Positions 34,233 to 44,152 are shown, numbered from the stretch's first letter. The stretch: DNA of 64,000 nucleotides from Zymobacter sp047495495 (GCF_047495495.1 NZ_CP179930.1:2170001-2234000); one strand, 5' to 3'. Numbers and translations are program-made. Notes: generated from the sequence alone by a model not told the origin.

Positions 34233-36113
34233 TTATACCTCGATATCCGCCATATTGCCGTTCTCTTCCAGCCAATGACGGCGATCGCTGGCCCGCTTCT
34301 TCGCCAGCAATCGATCCATCAGCCCCATCGTTTCGGAAGGGGCCTCTAGCGTTAGCTGCACCAGACGTCGCGTATCCGCGGCCATAGTGGTTTCACGCAA
34401 CTGCAACGGGTTCATCTCGCCCAGCCCTTTAAAGCGCTGGACGTTAGGCGTTCCCTTGCGACGCGCCAGTTTCTTGAGAATGACATCGCGCTCGCTTTCA
34501 TCAAGGGCATAGTGCACTTCTTTGCCCAAGTCGATGCGGTAGAGCGGCGGCATGGCTACATGCACATGCCCCCTGCGAACCAGCGCCGGGAAGTGGCGCA
34601 CGAACAGCGCGCAGAGCAGCGTCGCAATGTGCAGGCCGTCAGAGTCGGCATCGGCCAGAATGCAGACGCGGTGATAGCGCAGGCGTGTCAGGTCATCGCT
34701 ACCGGGATCAAGCCCCAGCGCCACGGCAATGTCGTGAATTTCCTGTGAAGCCAGCACGTCCTGAGAATCGACTTCCCACGTGTTCAGGATCTTGCCGCGC
34801 AGCGGCAGAATCGCCTGTGTTTCGCGCGAACGAGCCTGCTTAGCACTGCCGCCTGCGGAATCCCCTTCGACCAAGAACAGCTCGCACTGAGCGGGATCTT
34901 GACTGGAGCAGTCGGCCAACTTGCCGGGCAGCGCCGGCCCCTGAGTGACTTTTTTACGCGCGACCTTCTTTGATGCCCGAAGACGTTTCTGCGCCGCGTT
35001 GATCACCAACTCGGCAAGCGCCTCGGCTTCAGCGGTATGCGTGTTCAACCACAGCGAAAAGGCATCCTTCACGCCCGTAGACACCGCATTAGCAACGCCC
35101 CGTGACGACAAGCGCTCCTTGGTCTGCCCCGCGAACTGCGGGTCGTTCATCTTAACCGACAGCACGAACGCGACCCGTTCCCACAGATCGTCACCGGTCA
35201 GCTTGATGCCCTTGGGCAGCAGGCTACGGTATTCACAAAATTCCTTCAGCGCATCCAGCAGTCCGCTGCGCAGACCATTGACATGCGTTCCTCCCTGCGG
35301 AGTAGGAATCAGGTTGACGTAGGACTCCTGAAGCGCCTCACCGCCTTCCGGCAGCCACTGCACGGCCCAATCAACGTGATGCTCGTCATCTTCGGTGTGC
35401 CCCATAAACGGCGTGGGCGGCAGTAGCTCGTAGCCGTCCAGTGCCTGTGCCATATAGTCCTTCAGGCCATCGGCAAACTGCCAGACATCCGTGGCACCGC
35501 TGGTATCTTCCAATGTGACCTTCAGCCCCGGGCACAGCACGGCCTTGGCGCGCAGCAAGTGGCGCAGACGGGAAACGGAAACCTTGGGTGAATCGAAATA
35601 AGCGGCTTCGGGCCAGAAACGCACCACGGTACCGGTGCGCTTCTTCGGACAGGTGCCGATCTCGCGCAGCGGCTCGATGCACTCGCCCTTAGCAAAGGCG
35701 ATGGCAAAGCGCTTGCCGCCGCGACACACTTCGACCTCAAGCCGCTCGGACAGCGCATTGACGACCGAGACCCCGACGCCGTGCAGACCACCGGAGAAAC
35801 GGTAGTTGTCGTTGGAGAACTTGCCCCCCGCATGTAGGCGGGTCAGGATCAACTCAATGCCGCTGACACCGTGCTCGGGGTGAATGTCGGTCGGCATACC
35901 GCGACCGTCATCGGTAACCTCGATAGCGCCATCAGGCAGCAGGCGCACGGTGATGTCGTGGGCGTAGCCCGCCAGCGCTTCATCCACGCTGTTATCGACG
36001 ACTTCCTGAACGAGATGGTTGGGGCGCGAGGTGTCGGTATACATGCCCGGGCGCTTGCGCACCGGCTCTAGACCTGAAAGCACCTCGATGGAACTGGCAC
36101 TGTATTGGCTCAT
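34233..36113 (-). CDS. parE: DNA topoisomerase IV subunit B
   Basis: 626-residue ATPase subunit of topoisomerase IV. GHKL motifs: EVVDNSVDEALAGYA, DDGRGMPTDIHPEHG and GGLHGVGVSVVNAL. Toprim motifs: LFLVEGDSAGGSAKQ with PLRGKILN, and ILADADSDGLHI. ParE rather than GyrB by length and the lack of the GyrB insert. The ATG at 36113 has no clear ribosome site. Downstream of yqiA, as in E. coli. Confidence 0.97.
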   Translation of the reverse strand: MSQYSASSIEVLSGLEPVRKRPGMYTDTSRPNHLVQEVVDNSVDEALAGYAHDITVRLLPDGAIEVTDDGRGMPTDIHPEHGVSGIELILTRLHAGGKFSNDNYRFSGGLHGVGVSVVNALSERLEVEVCRGGKRFAIAFAKGECIEPLREIGTCPKKRTGTVVRFWPEAAYFDSPKVSVSRLRHLLRAKAVLCPGLKVTLEDTSGATDVWQFADGLKDYMAQALDGYELLPPTPFMGHTEDDEHHVDWAVQWLPEGGEALQESYVNLIPTPQGGTHVNGLRSGLLDALKEFCEYRSLLPKGIKLTGDDLWERVAFVLSVKMNDPQFAGQTKERLSSRGVANAVSTGVKDAFSLWLNTHTAEAEALAELVINAAQKRLRASKKVARKKVTQGPALPGKLADCSSQDPAQCELFLVEGDSAGGSAKQARSRETQAILPLRGKILNTWEVDSQDVLASQEIHDIAVALGLDPGSDDLTRLRYHRVCILADADSDGLHIATLLCALFVRHFPALVRRGHVHVAMPPLYRIDLGKEVHYALDESERDVILKKLARRKGTPNVQRFKGLGEMNPLQLRETTMAADTRRLVQLTLEAPSETMGLMDRLLAKKRASDRRHWLEENGNMADIEV

Positions 36114-36237
36114 GGGTCAGGTGGATTCACAGCTGATTCGAAAGATACAAGATGCCCGCAACGGCGAACATCGACAGAAATCGGGATGCAGAAAAGCCAT
36201 AACGCCACTCTGGCTGACACGCGGGACGCGCAAGGGT

Positions 36238-36843
36238 TCACACCGCAGCGACGGATGCCACGTTCAATCCACCGTACGCCAGCACGCGGGCTACGTATTC
36301 AGGATAGGAAAGCAACGCATGATCGTCGTCAGGACAATCCATCAGGGTGCAGTTCGCCAACCACTGACGCGTATGCCGATGGTCAATGACCTCATCGCGT
36401 CCGCCCAGCAGCGCCATGATGCGCTCAGGGTGTCGCGGAGGCTTCAGTGACAGCGCGTGTAGCTCCTGCTGCATGGCCGGAGTGATCTTAATCTGCTCGC
36501 CGGTGACCGGGTTGTCGAAGCGCTCGCCCATATGCGACTGCACGAAGCGAAGCGGGTCAAGTGCCGGATTTAAAAGGACAATGGCTGACAGAGGATGCCG
36601 TTCTGCTAGGCAGAGTGCAAGAAAACCGCCCAAAGAGCTGCCGATCACCAGCGTGGGAGGTGTCAGTGCGCGCAGCGCGGCTTCGGCCTGTGCCAGTGCC
36701 TGCATAGGCGAACTGGACAGCACGGGCGCAGAGAATTCGGGCGGATGAGCCAGTTCACGACAGGCTTCCTGGGTCACGAGCGCTTTGAAGGTACGGGGAT
36801 GGCTGTTGAAGCCGTGCAGAAACAGCACGCTTTTAACGGACAT
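36238..36843 (-). CDS. yqiA: YqiA-family alpha/beta-hydrolase esterase
   Basis: 201-residue small esterase. It begins VLFLHGFNSHPRTFKA, has the nucleophile in VIGSSLGGFLALCLAERH, then the block GGRDEVIDHRHTRQW and the catalytic His in DCPDDDHALLSYPEY. The physiological substrate is unknown. It keeps the E. coli yqiA-parE order, but the cpdA gene normally just upstream is 4 kb away beyond pgi and cmoAB. Confidence 0.92.
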   Translation of the reverse strand: MSVKSVLFLHGFNSHPRTFKALVTQEACRELAHPPEFSAPVLSSSPMQALAQAEAALRALTPPTLVIGSSLGGFLALCLAERHPLSAIVLLNPALDPLRFVQSHMGERFDNPVTGEQIKITPAMQQELHALSLKPPRHPERIMALLGGRDEVIDHRHTRQWLANCTLMDCPDDDHALLSYPEYVARVLAYGGLNVASVAAV

Positions 36844-36888
36844 AGTGCTTCTCGCTCATGATGCATGGTGGACGTTGCCGTCACGACA

Positions 36889-36920
36889 CAGGCGCACTCC
36901 CCGCTAAGGAAGTGCGCCTG
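36889..36920. terminator. Hairpin between pgi and yqiA
   Basis: Perfect 10-bp inverted repeat CAGGCGCACT/AGTGCGCCTG with a 12-base loop, 93 bases past the pgi stop. No T-run follows, so termination of pgi is only probable. Confidence 0.45.
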
Positions 36921-37013
36921 GAGTCACCGCCAATAATGGCAGCTATCATACCCTACGCAGCGGAATATGTATATATATACAGTATTTCTGGCAACGCATA
37001 CGGCATGGCGAGA

Positions 37014-38663
37014 TCAGCGAGCTGTCTGACCGGCCAGTACTTTCTGAATGAGATGATTGCTGGAATCGTCCAGGGAGTCGGCACCTTTGCCGCTGGCCAG
37101 AATGCCGTCAGCTTCGAGCGCGATTTTCTTGCCGAGCTCAACGCCCCACTGGTCGAAGGAGTTGATGTTCCAGATGATGCCCTGAACGAAAACCTTGTGT
37201 TCGTACAGCGCAATCAATGCGCCCAGTGTTTCCGGTGCGATGCGATCGACCAGAATGGTGCTGGACGGCTGGTTACCGGCATAGCGTTTGTAGTACGGCG
37301 TTTCGCCCTGATCGCGGATCGCGTCGTTGCCCAGCATCAGTACGCGGGACTGTGCGAAGCAGTTGGCCAGCGCCAGACGGTGCTGAGTCTTGAAGCTTTC
37401 GCGCAGGCCTTCGTCTTCGATTTCATCGTAGCGATTGATCGGCGCGATGAAGTCACAGGCGACCGACTGCGTGCCTTGGTGCAGCAGCTGGTAGAACGCA
37501 TGCTGGCCGTTCGGGCCCACTTCGCCCCACAGTACCGGGCAAGTAGAGTAGTCAACGATCTTGCCGTCGTTAGTGACGGATTTACCGTTGGATTCCATTT
37601 CGAGCTGCTGGAAATAGCCCGGCAGATAGCGCAGACGGCCATCGTACGGCAGTACGGCCAGAGAGCGGATATCGAGGAAGTCGGTGTTCCAGATGCCCAG
37701 CAGACCGAACAGCACCGGCAGGTTGTTTTCGAGCGGCGTATGGCGGAAGTGCTCATCCATCGCATGCGCACCGGACAGCAGACGACGGAAGTTGTCCATG
37801 CCGATCTTCAGTGCGATGGCGAAACCGATGGCGCTCCACAGGGAGTAACGACCGCCGACCCAGTCCCAGAACTTGAGCTGGTGAGCCGGAGCAAAGCCCC
37901 ATTCATCCATTTTGGCTGTCTGAGTAGACACACCGATGAAGTGCTGAGCCTTGATTTCTTTTTCGGTTTTGCCCGTGCCTTCGCCCAGCCATACCAGTGC
38001 AGTATCCGCGTTGGCTTTGGTGTCGATGGTACCGAAAGATTTGGAGGAGTAGACGAACAGCGTCGTTTCCGGATTCAGCGTCGGCAGAATATCGGCCAGC
38101 TGAGTACCGTCGATGGTAGACGCGAAGTGGATGTTGATGTGTTTGACGCCAGCCGGTTCGAAACCTTCCAGCGCGGTAGACACCATCAACGGACCGAGGT
38201 CGGAACCACCGACGCCCAAGTTGACCACGTCGGTGATCTGCTTGCCGGTCACGCCTTTCCATTCACCGTTGTGCAGTGATTTGACCAGTCGTTCCATGTC
38301 CGCCAGAGCAGCGTGAACGTCAGCCACGACGTTCTGATCGCCAACCTGCAGTTCGTCATCGGCCGGCAGACGCAGCGCGGTATGCAGCGCCGAGCGATCT
38401 TCGGTCGTGTTGATGCGATCACCGCGCATCAGTTGAGCGATAGCCTGTTCAACACCGGCTTCACGCGCCAGCGCCAGCAGCAGTTCGACGGTTTCCTTGC
38501 TCACGCGCTGCTTGGAGAAGTCCAGCAGCAGGCCTGCGCCTTCACGGGAGAAGTCGTTGAAACGTGCACCTTCGGCAAACAGGGATTTGATGTGCACATC
38601 GCGCATACCGTGCTCTGCGTGGTCTTTGAGCGCTTGCCATGCGGATGTTTGGGTGATCGACAT
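37014..38663 (-). CDS. pgi: Glucose-6-phosphate isomerase
   Basis: 549-residue PGI, interconverting glucose-6-P and fructose-6-P. Signatures: LGVGGSDLGPLMV, YSSKSFGTIDTKANAD, the PGI block DWVGGRYSLWSAIG, and QGIIWNINSFDQWGVELGK with the Lys near the C-terminus. The start at 38663 (MSITQTSAWQAL) follows GGAGAG; upstream in-frame ATGs are not homologous. Divergent from cmoA. Confidence 0.97.
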   Translation of the reverse strand: MSITQTSAWQALKDHAEHGMRDVHIKSLFAEGARFNDFSREGAGLLLDFSKQRVSKETVELLLALAREAGVEQAIAQLMRGDRINTTEDRSALHTALRLPADDELQVGDQNVVADVHAALADMERLVKSLHNGEWKGVTGKQITDVVNLGVGGSDLGPLMVSTALEGFEPAGVKHINIHFASTIDGTQLADILPTLNPETTLFVYSSKSFGTIDTKANADTALVWLGEGTGKTEKEIKAQHFIGVSTQTAKMDEWGFAPAHQLKFWDWVGGRYSLWSAIGFAIALKIGMDNFRRLLSGAHAMDEHFRHTPLENNLPVLFGLLGIWNTDFLDIRSLAVLPYDGRLRYLPGYFQQLEMESNGKSVTNDGKIVDYSTCPVLWGEVGPNGQHAFYQLLHQGTQSVACDFIAPINRYDEIEDEGLRESFKTQHRLALANCFAQSRVLMLGNDAIRDQGETPYYKRYAGNQPSSTILVDRIAPETLGALIALYEHKVFVQGIIWNINSFDQWGVELGKKIALEADGILASGKGADSLDDSSNHLIQKVLAGQTAR

Positions 38664-38894
38664 AAATTGACTCTCCAAGAACCAGAATTGATATATCGCT
38701 ACCGGAAAGGACTCCGGCTGTCTGTGTCCCCGCGCTGTCCTGCAGGGTAGAATGCACAGCCATGCTCCAAGGAGCACGACCCGGCAATCCCCGTGGCACC
38801 CCACGGCAATTGCCCTGTTCCCATGTTCCAGAGGTCGTCGGACTGCCTGACTTCAGGCGGACGCCATTGCTGGCGTACTGCGTCGCGACGTCCT

Positions 38895-39650
38895 ATGTCG
38901 ATGGATAAAGACATGCCCCACGACTCGCTTTTTGCCACACCCCAGGACGCTATCGCGCGCTTTTCGTTCGACGAAAGGGTCGCGGCCTGTTTTCCTGACA
39001 TGATCAGCCGGTCGGTACCCGGCTACGGTCAGATCACCGCCATGGTGGGCGTGATGGCACGCCGCTATCTGCCCGAACAGGCTCATGTCTACGATCTGGG
39101 CTGCTCCCACGGTGCAGCAACGCTGGCGCTGTGCCAGCAGCTCGAAGGTCGCGTACCGGACATCACCGCCGTCGATCTCTCGCCGGCCATGATCGCTCAG
39201 GCCCGGCAGCATCTCGAAACCCATCTGCCGGTCGAGGCCTTCGAACGCATACGGTTGATCGAGGGCGATATCTGCACGCTTGAACTGAAGCCGTCGGACA
39301 TGATCATCATCAACTTCACGCTGCAGTTTTTGCCGCCAGAGCAGCGACTGCACGTGATATCGCGACTGCATCACGCCCTCAAGCCGGGGGGAATACTGAT
39401 TCTTTCCGAGAAGATCACCTGTGATGATCCTGAGGCGGAACGCATCCTGTATGCCCTTCACCATGACTTCAAACGTGCCAATGGCTATTCCGATCTCGAA
39501 ATCAGTCAAAAACGAACGGCGCTGGAAGACGTCATGCGGACGGACACGCTGTCGGCCCACCATGCTCGCTTGGCAGAAGCAGGCTTCGTTCGCCACTTCA
39601 CCTGGTTCCAGTACCTGAATTTCGCTTCGCTGATCGCATTCAAGGAATAA
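38895..39650 (+). CDS. cmoA: Carboxy-S-adenosyl-L-methionine synthase
   Basis: About 251 residues. CmoA converts SAM and prephenate into carboxy-SAM for wobble uridine modification of tRNA. Features: RFSFDERVAACFPDMI, SRSVPGYGQI, the cofactor motif VYDLGCSHGAATL, NFTLQFLPPEQR, LSEKITCDDPEAE and the tRNA-enzyme block KRANGYSDLEISQKR, all as in E. coli CmoA. Three in-frame ATGs (38895, 38901, 38913) are possible; none has a strong ribosome site. Two bases separate it from cmoB. Confidence 0.95.
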   Translation: MSMDKDMPHDSLFATPQDAIARFSFDERVAACFPDMISRSVPGYGQITAMVGVMARRYLPEQAHVYDLGCSHGAATLALCQQLEGRVPDITAVDLSPAMIAQARQHLETHLPVEAFERIRLIEGDICTLELKPSDMIIINFTLQFLPPEQRLHVISRLHHALKPGGILILSEKITCDDPEAERILYALHHDFKRANGYSDLEISQKRTALEDVMRTDTLSAHHARLAEAGFVRHFTWFQYLNFASLIAFKE

Positions 39651-39652
39651 GC

Positions 39653-40660
39653 ATGCCCCACACCATCTTACCCCTCTCCCACCAGGCGCTCTATAACGCC
39701 TTCGTCGAGCATGGCCTCGTAGACTGGCTGGCGCATCTGCCCCAGCAACTGGCCGATGGACTCGATCGCAAGCGCCACGGTGACCTGCCCGGCTGGGAAA
39801 GCGCGGTCGCCAAGCTACCGTCCATTCCCGCCTCGCATACGGTCGCTCTCGACCGCGATGCGGTCACCGTCGAGGCCGAATTGCCACCCGGCGATCAGGC
39901 GCGAGCACACAGTCTGCTGCGCTCGCTGATGCCGTGGCGCAAAGGGCCATATTCACTGTGCGGCACAAACATCGACACCGAGTGGCGCTCGGATCTCAAA
40001 TGGCAGCGCGTTCAACCGCACATCAGCCCGCTGGCCGGACGCCGAGTGCTCGACGTGGGCGGTGGCAACGGCTATCACGGCTGGCGCATGGCAGGAGAAG
40101 GTGCCTCGTTCGTACTGGTTATCGACCCTTCGCCACGTTTCTTCTACCAGTTTCAAGCCGTGCGCCATTTCATCGGCGACCACCCGCAGGGCAATCGCGT
40201 TCACCTGCTGCCCGTCGGCATCGAAGACGTGCCCGAACAGCTGAGCTGGTTCGACACCGTCTTTTCGATGGGGGTGTTCTACCACCGCCGTGACCCGTTG
40301 GGCCATCTGATGCAGCTGTTTGCTGCACTGCGCCCGGGCGGCGAACTGGTGCTGGAAACCCTGGTCGTGGAAGGCGATGAACATACTGTGCTAATGCCTG
40401 GCGAACGCTACGCGCAGATGCCTAACGTCTACTTCTTGCCGTCGACACAGGCGCTGTGCCACTGGCTGTCCCGCTGTGGTTTCGAAAATGCGCGCGTCGT
40501 CGACGAAGCACTGACCACATCGGAAGAGCAGCGTCACACTGACTGGATGACGTTCCAGTCGCTCAGCGACTTCCTTGATCCCGACGATGCTAGCCTGACG
40601 GTGGAAGGCTATCCCGCCCCCCGTCGTGCCGTCATCGTTGCCCAACGACCTGCTCGTTGA
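39653..40660 (+). CDS. cmoB: tRNA U34 carboxymethyltransferase
   Basis: 335 residues. CmoB transfers the carboxymethyl group from Cx-SAM to 5-hydroxyuridine 34, giving cmo5U. Motifs: RKGPYSLCGTNIDTEWRSD, the SAM site LDVGGGNGYHGWRM, DPSPRFFYQFQAV and MGVFYHRRDPLGHL. Operon with cmoA. Confidence 0.96.
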   Translation: MPHTILPLSHQALYNAFVEHGLVDWLAHLPQQLADGLDRKRHGDLPGWESAVAKLPSIPASHTVALDRDAVTVEAELPPGDQARAHSLLRSLMPWRKGPYSLCGTNIDTEWRSDLKWQRVQPHISPLAGRRVLDVGGGNGYHGWRMAGEGASFVLVIDPSPRFFYQFQAVRHFIGDHPQGNRVHLLPVGIEDVPEQLSWFDTVFSMGVFYHRRDPLGHLMQLFAALRPGGELVLETLVVEGDEHTVLMPGERYAQMPNVYFLPSTQALCHWLSRCGFENARVVDEALTTSEEQRHTDWMTFQSLSDFLDPDDASLTVEGYPAPRRAVIVAQRPAR

Positions 40661-41006
40661 TCTGGCGCCTACATTAGAACGCTGAGGGCAGCGTGTGCAT
40701 CCCCAAGGGGTGCGACATATGCGCCCCATGCGGTGGCTTGTCGCAGGAACAATAGCACAGTAACCCCCTGCTGCGCTGCCCATAAACGCCTTTCAACAGC
40801 TGGGGCAAAGCTAATGGGTATGACCGCCAGTAGCGCGGTGACCATAACGCAGACGGCCTGCCGAACCGGCTGACTCACTGCGCAATGCGCACGGTACAGT
40901 TCGATTCGACAGGCCGCTCGATACGCCCCACTTGTCTTCTGCCCTCACCACCCGGTGTACACGTTCTCACGCAGGCCGTGGGTGGGGACAAGGCATCATC
41001 GTCAGA
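40661..41006. other. Convergent gap between cmoB and cpdA
   Basis: 346 bases. A 7-bp hairpin (40697-40703 with 40707-40713) might end cmoB. A 69-codon GTG-initiated frame at 40669-40878 on the minus strand begins with a hydrophobic helix (AVCVMVTALLAVIPISF) but has no detectable ribosome site or relatives known to me; I do not call it. Confidence 0.4.
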
Positions 41007-41843
41007 TCATGCCTGCGCATCGCCCTCCGCGATGCCGCGAGCCGTATCCTCTTGTTCATTTTCGCTTGATGCCACTGCTGCTGAGGCATCGCCGCTGTCA
41101 CGGTCAGGGATGCTGACGCGTACTACTTCCGTATGTTCGATTTCACCGGTGGCATCGCTGACGTCGATGATGCGGAACCCCGGCAACGCCTGTTCATCCA
41201 CTTCGAAGACATCGCTTCCCGGCGTGAACTGGTCGATAACGGCTGGCGCGGTCAGTACGCGCACGCCATCACGCTCTTCGTCCAGCGGATAGTGGATATG
41301 GCCAGCCAGCACACCGCGCACATGCGGGTAATCGTCGAGGATTTCCCACAGCGAATCGCGATCTTCCAGCGCGATGTCGTTCATCCAGCGCGACGGCAGC
41401 AGCAATGGCGGGTGATGCAGCGCCACGATCACTGGGCGCGTCGTAACGCGCAGACGCTCGTCCAGCCACTGCAGCTGATCTTCTCCCAGATGACCTTCTT
41501 CATGCCCTTCATCATTGATATGGCTATCCAGCTGCAGCAGCTCGACCGGCCCTAGATCGACGGCCGCCGCCATCGGCGCAAACGTCGACATGGGCGGTTC
41601 GGCATCGTGGTTGCCGGGCAACCAGCTCCAAGGCACGCCACAACCATCGAGGTACCGTTTTGCGCGTTCGTATGACGCTTCGGAACCATCGTCGCTGATA
41701 TCGCCCACGACCACGATGTGGTCAGGGGCATACTCGGGCACCTTGCCCAGTACGACCTGTGCGTGCCAGTCCGGATAATGACCTCTTACCTGACCTTCTG
41801 TATCTGCCAGCAGATGTATGTCGGACAGCTGCACTATGCGCAT
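41007..41843 (-). CDS. cpdA: 3',5'-cyclic-AMP phosphodiesterase CpdA (Icc)
   Basis: 278-residue class III phosphodiesterase that lowers cAMP. Metallophosphoesterase motifs: QLSDIHLLAD, VVGDISDDGS, WLPGNHDAEP, ALHHPPLLL and GVLAGHIHYP. The start at 41843 has GGAGGG before it. The last ~30 residues are an acidic/Ala tail not typical of E. coli CpdA. Downstream in nudF-yqiB-cpdA, as in E. coli. The metallophosphoesterase could act on other substrates; synteny supports CpdA. Confidence 0.9.
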   Translation of the reverse strand: MRIVQLSDIHLLADTEGQVRGHYPDWHAQVVLGKVPEYAPDHIVVVGDISDDGSEASYERAKRYLDGCGVPWSWLPGNHDAEPPMSTFAPMAAAVDLGPVELLQLDSHINDEGHEEGHLGEDQLQWLDERLRVTTRPVIVALHHPPLLLPSRWMNDIALEDRDSLWEILDDYPHVRGVLAGHIHYPLDEERDGVRVLTAPAVIDQFTPGSDVFEVDEQALPGFRIIDVSDATGEIEHTEVVRVSIPDRDSGDASAAVASSENEQEDTARGIAEGDAQA

Positions 41844-41989
41844 GAATACCCTCCTGAAGGTGTTTCTGATGCTACCGCTGTGCACAAAGGCAACAGCCGT
41901 AGCGTGACCGCATGCCGCAATGGCATGCCGCCTGATGCTTCACTCAAAAAGAAGTGACCTAACGGGCAGTTAGCGATGAAGGGCTCATC

Positions 41990-42436
41990 CTATCCTAGCG
42001 ATGGCGCTTCCACCACCATGCCGTGCTCAAGCGCATGCGTCAGCCATTCCCCAAGGAATCGGTTGAGCTGCAGCTTTTCGTCAGGCTGATGCATATAGGG
42101 GTTGGGATAGCGGTAACGCCCTTGGAAATGGCGCTGACGCTGAAAATCCGTCACTTCGGCAAGACTGACATCGTGGTACATGTGCACGCGCATGCACGGC
42201 ACTTCCATCAGATGATCAAGCACACCACGCTGCGTGATGCGCAGCATGGTGGTATAGGGCGCGCGTTCGAGCACCTCCACATGAAGCAGCCCGAAGTGAC
42301 GATACTCGTCGGCGAGGGCGATCACCTGCTCATCGCCCGCCTCATGATCGCCCAACAGACGCTCCAGCCGGAAGAAATTGCTCGCGCATTCCTTCTGTAG
42401 GCTGCGAAGGTCGGTGGTATAGGCGCGTCGTGTCAT
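41990..42436 (-). CDS. yqiB: DUF1249 family protein (YqiB)
   Basis: 148-residue cytosolic protein of unknown function. It shows the family blocks CASNFFRLERLLGD, HVEVLERAPYTTML, MEVPCMRVHMYHDV and the C-terminal RYRYPNPYMHQPDEKLQLN. It is one base from nudF and upstream of cpdA, a conserved trio, which hints at a link with nucleotide signalling. Confidence 0.92.
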   Translation of the reverse strand: MTRRAYTTDLRSLQKECASNFFRLERLLGDHEAGDEQVIALADEYRHFGLLHVEVLERAPYTTMLRITQRGVLDHLMEVPCMRVHMYHDVSLAEVTDFQRQRHFQGRYRYPNPYMHQPDEKLQLNRFLGEWLTHALEHGMVVEAPSLG

Positions 42437-42437
42437 A

Positions 42438-43094
42438 TCAACTCCTGGCTCGCAGACTCGACCGCTCGGCGGCCAACCACTGCAAGCTGATCAAGGCCAT
42501 GGCATTGTCGATCCGGCCGTTCTTCATCATCTCGCTGATGTCAGTGAAAGAGAAGGTGCGGACACGGATATCTTCGTTCTCTTCTTCCAGCCCATGGATG
42601 CCACCCAGCGGCGCGCTGTCGACCAGCGCACAGAACAGGTAGAACTGCTCGCAGGACGCCCCAGGACTGGTGTAGTAGCGGTACAGTGGAATCAGCTCGG
42701 TGACTTTACAGTTGGCTTCTTCTTCCGCTTCGCGGCGCGCGACTTCTTCCGGCGTTTCATCGCGGTCAATAAGCCCTGCTACCGGTTCGAGCAGCCACGG
42801 TGAATGAGCGCTCTGACCGTGCGCAAGCCGCGCCACGATCCCGGCACGAATCTGTTCGACTAACACCACAACATCGCGCTTAGGGTCATACAGCAGCACG
42901 CCTACGGCATCGGGGCGAACATGGACCTCGCGGTCAACGGTATCGCTCCAGCCGCCGTCAAAGCGACGATAGCGATAGTGACGCCGCTCGAAGGTGAAGA
43001 AGCCTTTGTAGAGCGTTTCTCCACCTTGATCCTGATAGTCATCGACGCCGTAGGTCACATCAAGACGTGCGTCCGATGAGGATTCCGTACTCAT
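42438..43094 (-). CDS. nudF: ADP-ribose pyrophosphatase
   Basis: 218-residue Nudix hydrolase that splits ADP-ribose. The Nudix box reads GLIDRDETPEEVARREAEEE, with Ala where the consensus has Gly near its end; it is followed by PLYRYYTSPGASCEQFYLF, diagnostic of NudF. The start at 43094 follows GGGAGAAG. A long upstream open frame is not homologous. Confidence 0.94.
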   Translation of the reverse strand: MSTESSSDARLDVTYGVDDYQDQGGETLYKGFFTFERRHYRYRRFDGGWSDTVDREVHVRPDAVGVLLYDPKRDVVVLVEQIRAGIVARLAHGQSAHSPWLLEPVAGLIDRDETPEEVARREAEEEANCKVTELIPLYRYYTSPGASCEQFYLFCALVDSAPLGGIHGLEEENEDIRVRTFSFTDISEMMKNGRIDNAMALISLQWLAAERSSLRARS

Positions 43095-43341
43095 GAAACT
43101 TCTCCCTACAGGCTCTTCATCGAGCCTTATCCAATAACATGGGCAAAAGACGGCGCCCCTCTGCGACAGGCCGCTAGCGTGGACCCGATAACGAAGGCCT
43201 AACATGCCCGCGCCCGTCGATGAATTCAATGCCCCTGCGTGCACGCCTGTGCTTCCTCGCACCGATCGTCTTTTGCTATTTTGACAGGCTCCGGAACAGG
43301 GACATGCCCGAAACAGACGGAGACAGACAAGGAAGCTCACC

Positions 43342-43896
43342 ATGAAAGGCCGCAATATGACCCGCTGGCGCGATCCCGCCAAGGACCCTCGCCAGGAGCA
43401 CAAAACGGATCTGATCACGCCGGAAGGCTTTCAACGCATGCGCTCGCTCTATGAGCACTTGCGCTACGAGCGCCGCCCGCTGATATCACAGAAAGTGGCC
43501 GAAGCCGCCGCACAGGGCGACCGCAGCGAAAACGCGGATTACACCTATAACAAACGAGAGCTGAACCGCACGCTGAGCCGCATTCGCTACCTAAGCAAGC
43601 GCCTTGATGCGCTAAAGGTGGTCGATCGGCTACCCGCCCAGCGTGACCGCGTCTTCTTCAGTGCATGGGTAACACTCGAAGACCTCGACAGCGATACAGG
43701 AGAGGAACTGAATATTCGTATAGTGGGGCCAGATGAGACGGATAACAAGCGGCACTGGATTAGCATTGACGCGCCACTGTCGCGCGCACTGCTGGGCAAG
43801 ACACTGGATGACGAGGTGAACGTGCAGACCCCGGAAGGCCCTCGGACGTGGCTGATCACGGAGATCCGTTATGCCACACAGGAAGGAACGGTCTGA
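43342..43896 (+). CDS. greB: Transcription elongation factor GreB
   Basis: 184 residues. GreB inserts a coiled coil into RNA polymerase to trigger cleavage of backtracked RNA. The coiled-coil tip has AQGDRSENADYTYNKREL with the DxxE acidic pair, then RIRYLSKRLDALKVVD and the C-terminal FKBP-like domain (VFFSAWVTLED, ISIDAPLSRALLGK). ADYTYNK rather than ADYHAAKE marks GreB, not GreA. GGAAG precedes the ATG. About 25 N-terminal residues are additional. Divergent from nudF. Confidence 0.94.
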   Translation: MKGRNMTRWRDPAKDPRQEHKTDLITPEGFQRMRSLYEHLRYERRPLISQKVAEAAAQGDRSENADYTYNKRELNRTLSRIRYLSKRLDALKVVDRLPAQRDRVFFSAWVTLEDLDSDTGEELNIRIVGPDETDNKRHWISIDAPLSRALLGKTLDDEVNVQTPEGPRTWLITEIRYATQEGTV

Positions 43897-44065
43897 TCGA
43901 AGCAAGAGCCAGCAATGGCTAACCTGCCCATCGAAAGTCTGCGCTGACACGGCCCCTCACGACGGAATGACACCGTTCCCTGAACAGGCATCCTTATCAT
44001 TCACCGTGACGCCTTGGGGACGGGGGGGACTACTTAGCTTTAGTGAGAAGACCGATACAAATTAG

Positions 44066-44092
44066 AAGGCCGATGCAAAGCACCGGCCTTTT
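44066..44092. terminator. Terminator between greB and terC
   Basis: 7-bp stem AAGGCCG/CGGCCTT with an 11-base loop and TTTTC after it on the + strand; a usable stem for both converging genes. Confidence 0.7.
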
Positions 44093-44152
44093 CGACGTTC
44101 GCGTGACAGCCTGTGCCGCTGGCATAAGGCAAGCGGCTCGAACGCGATGGCG

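Noticed and set aside
36858..38279. 473-codon plus-strand frame antisense to pgi
   Set aside because: pgi is complete on the other strand and fully conserved.
40669..40878. 69-codon minus frame with a hydrophobic N-terminus
   Set aside because: GTG start, no ribosome site, no known relatives; could be a small membrane protein but unsupported.
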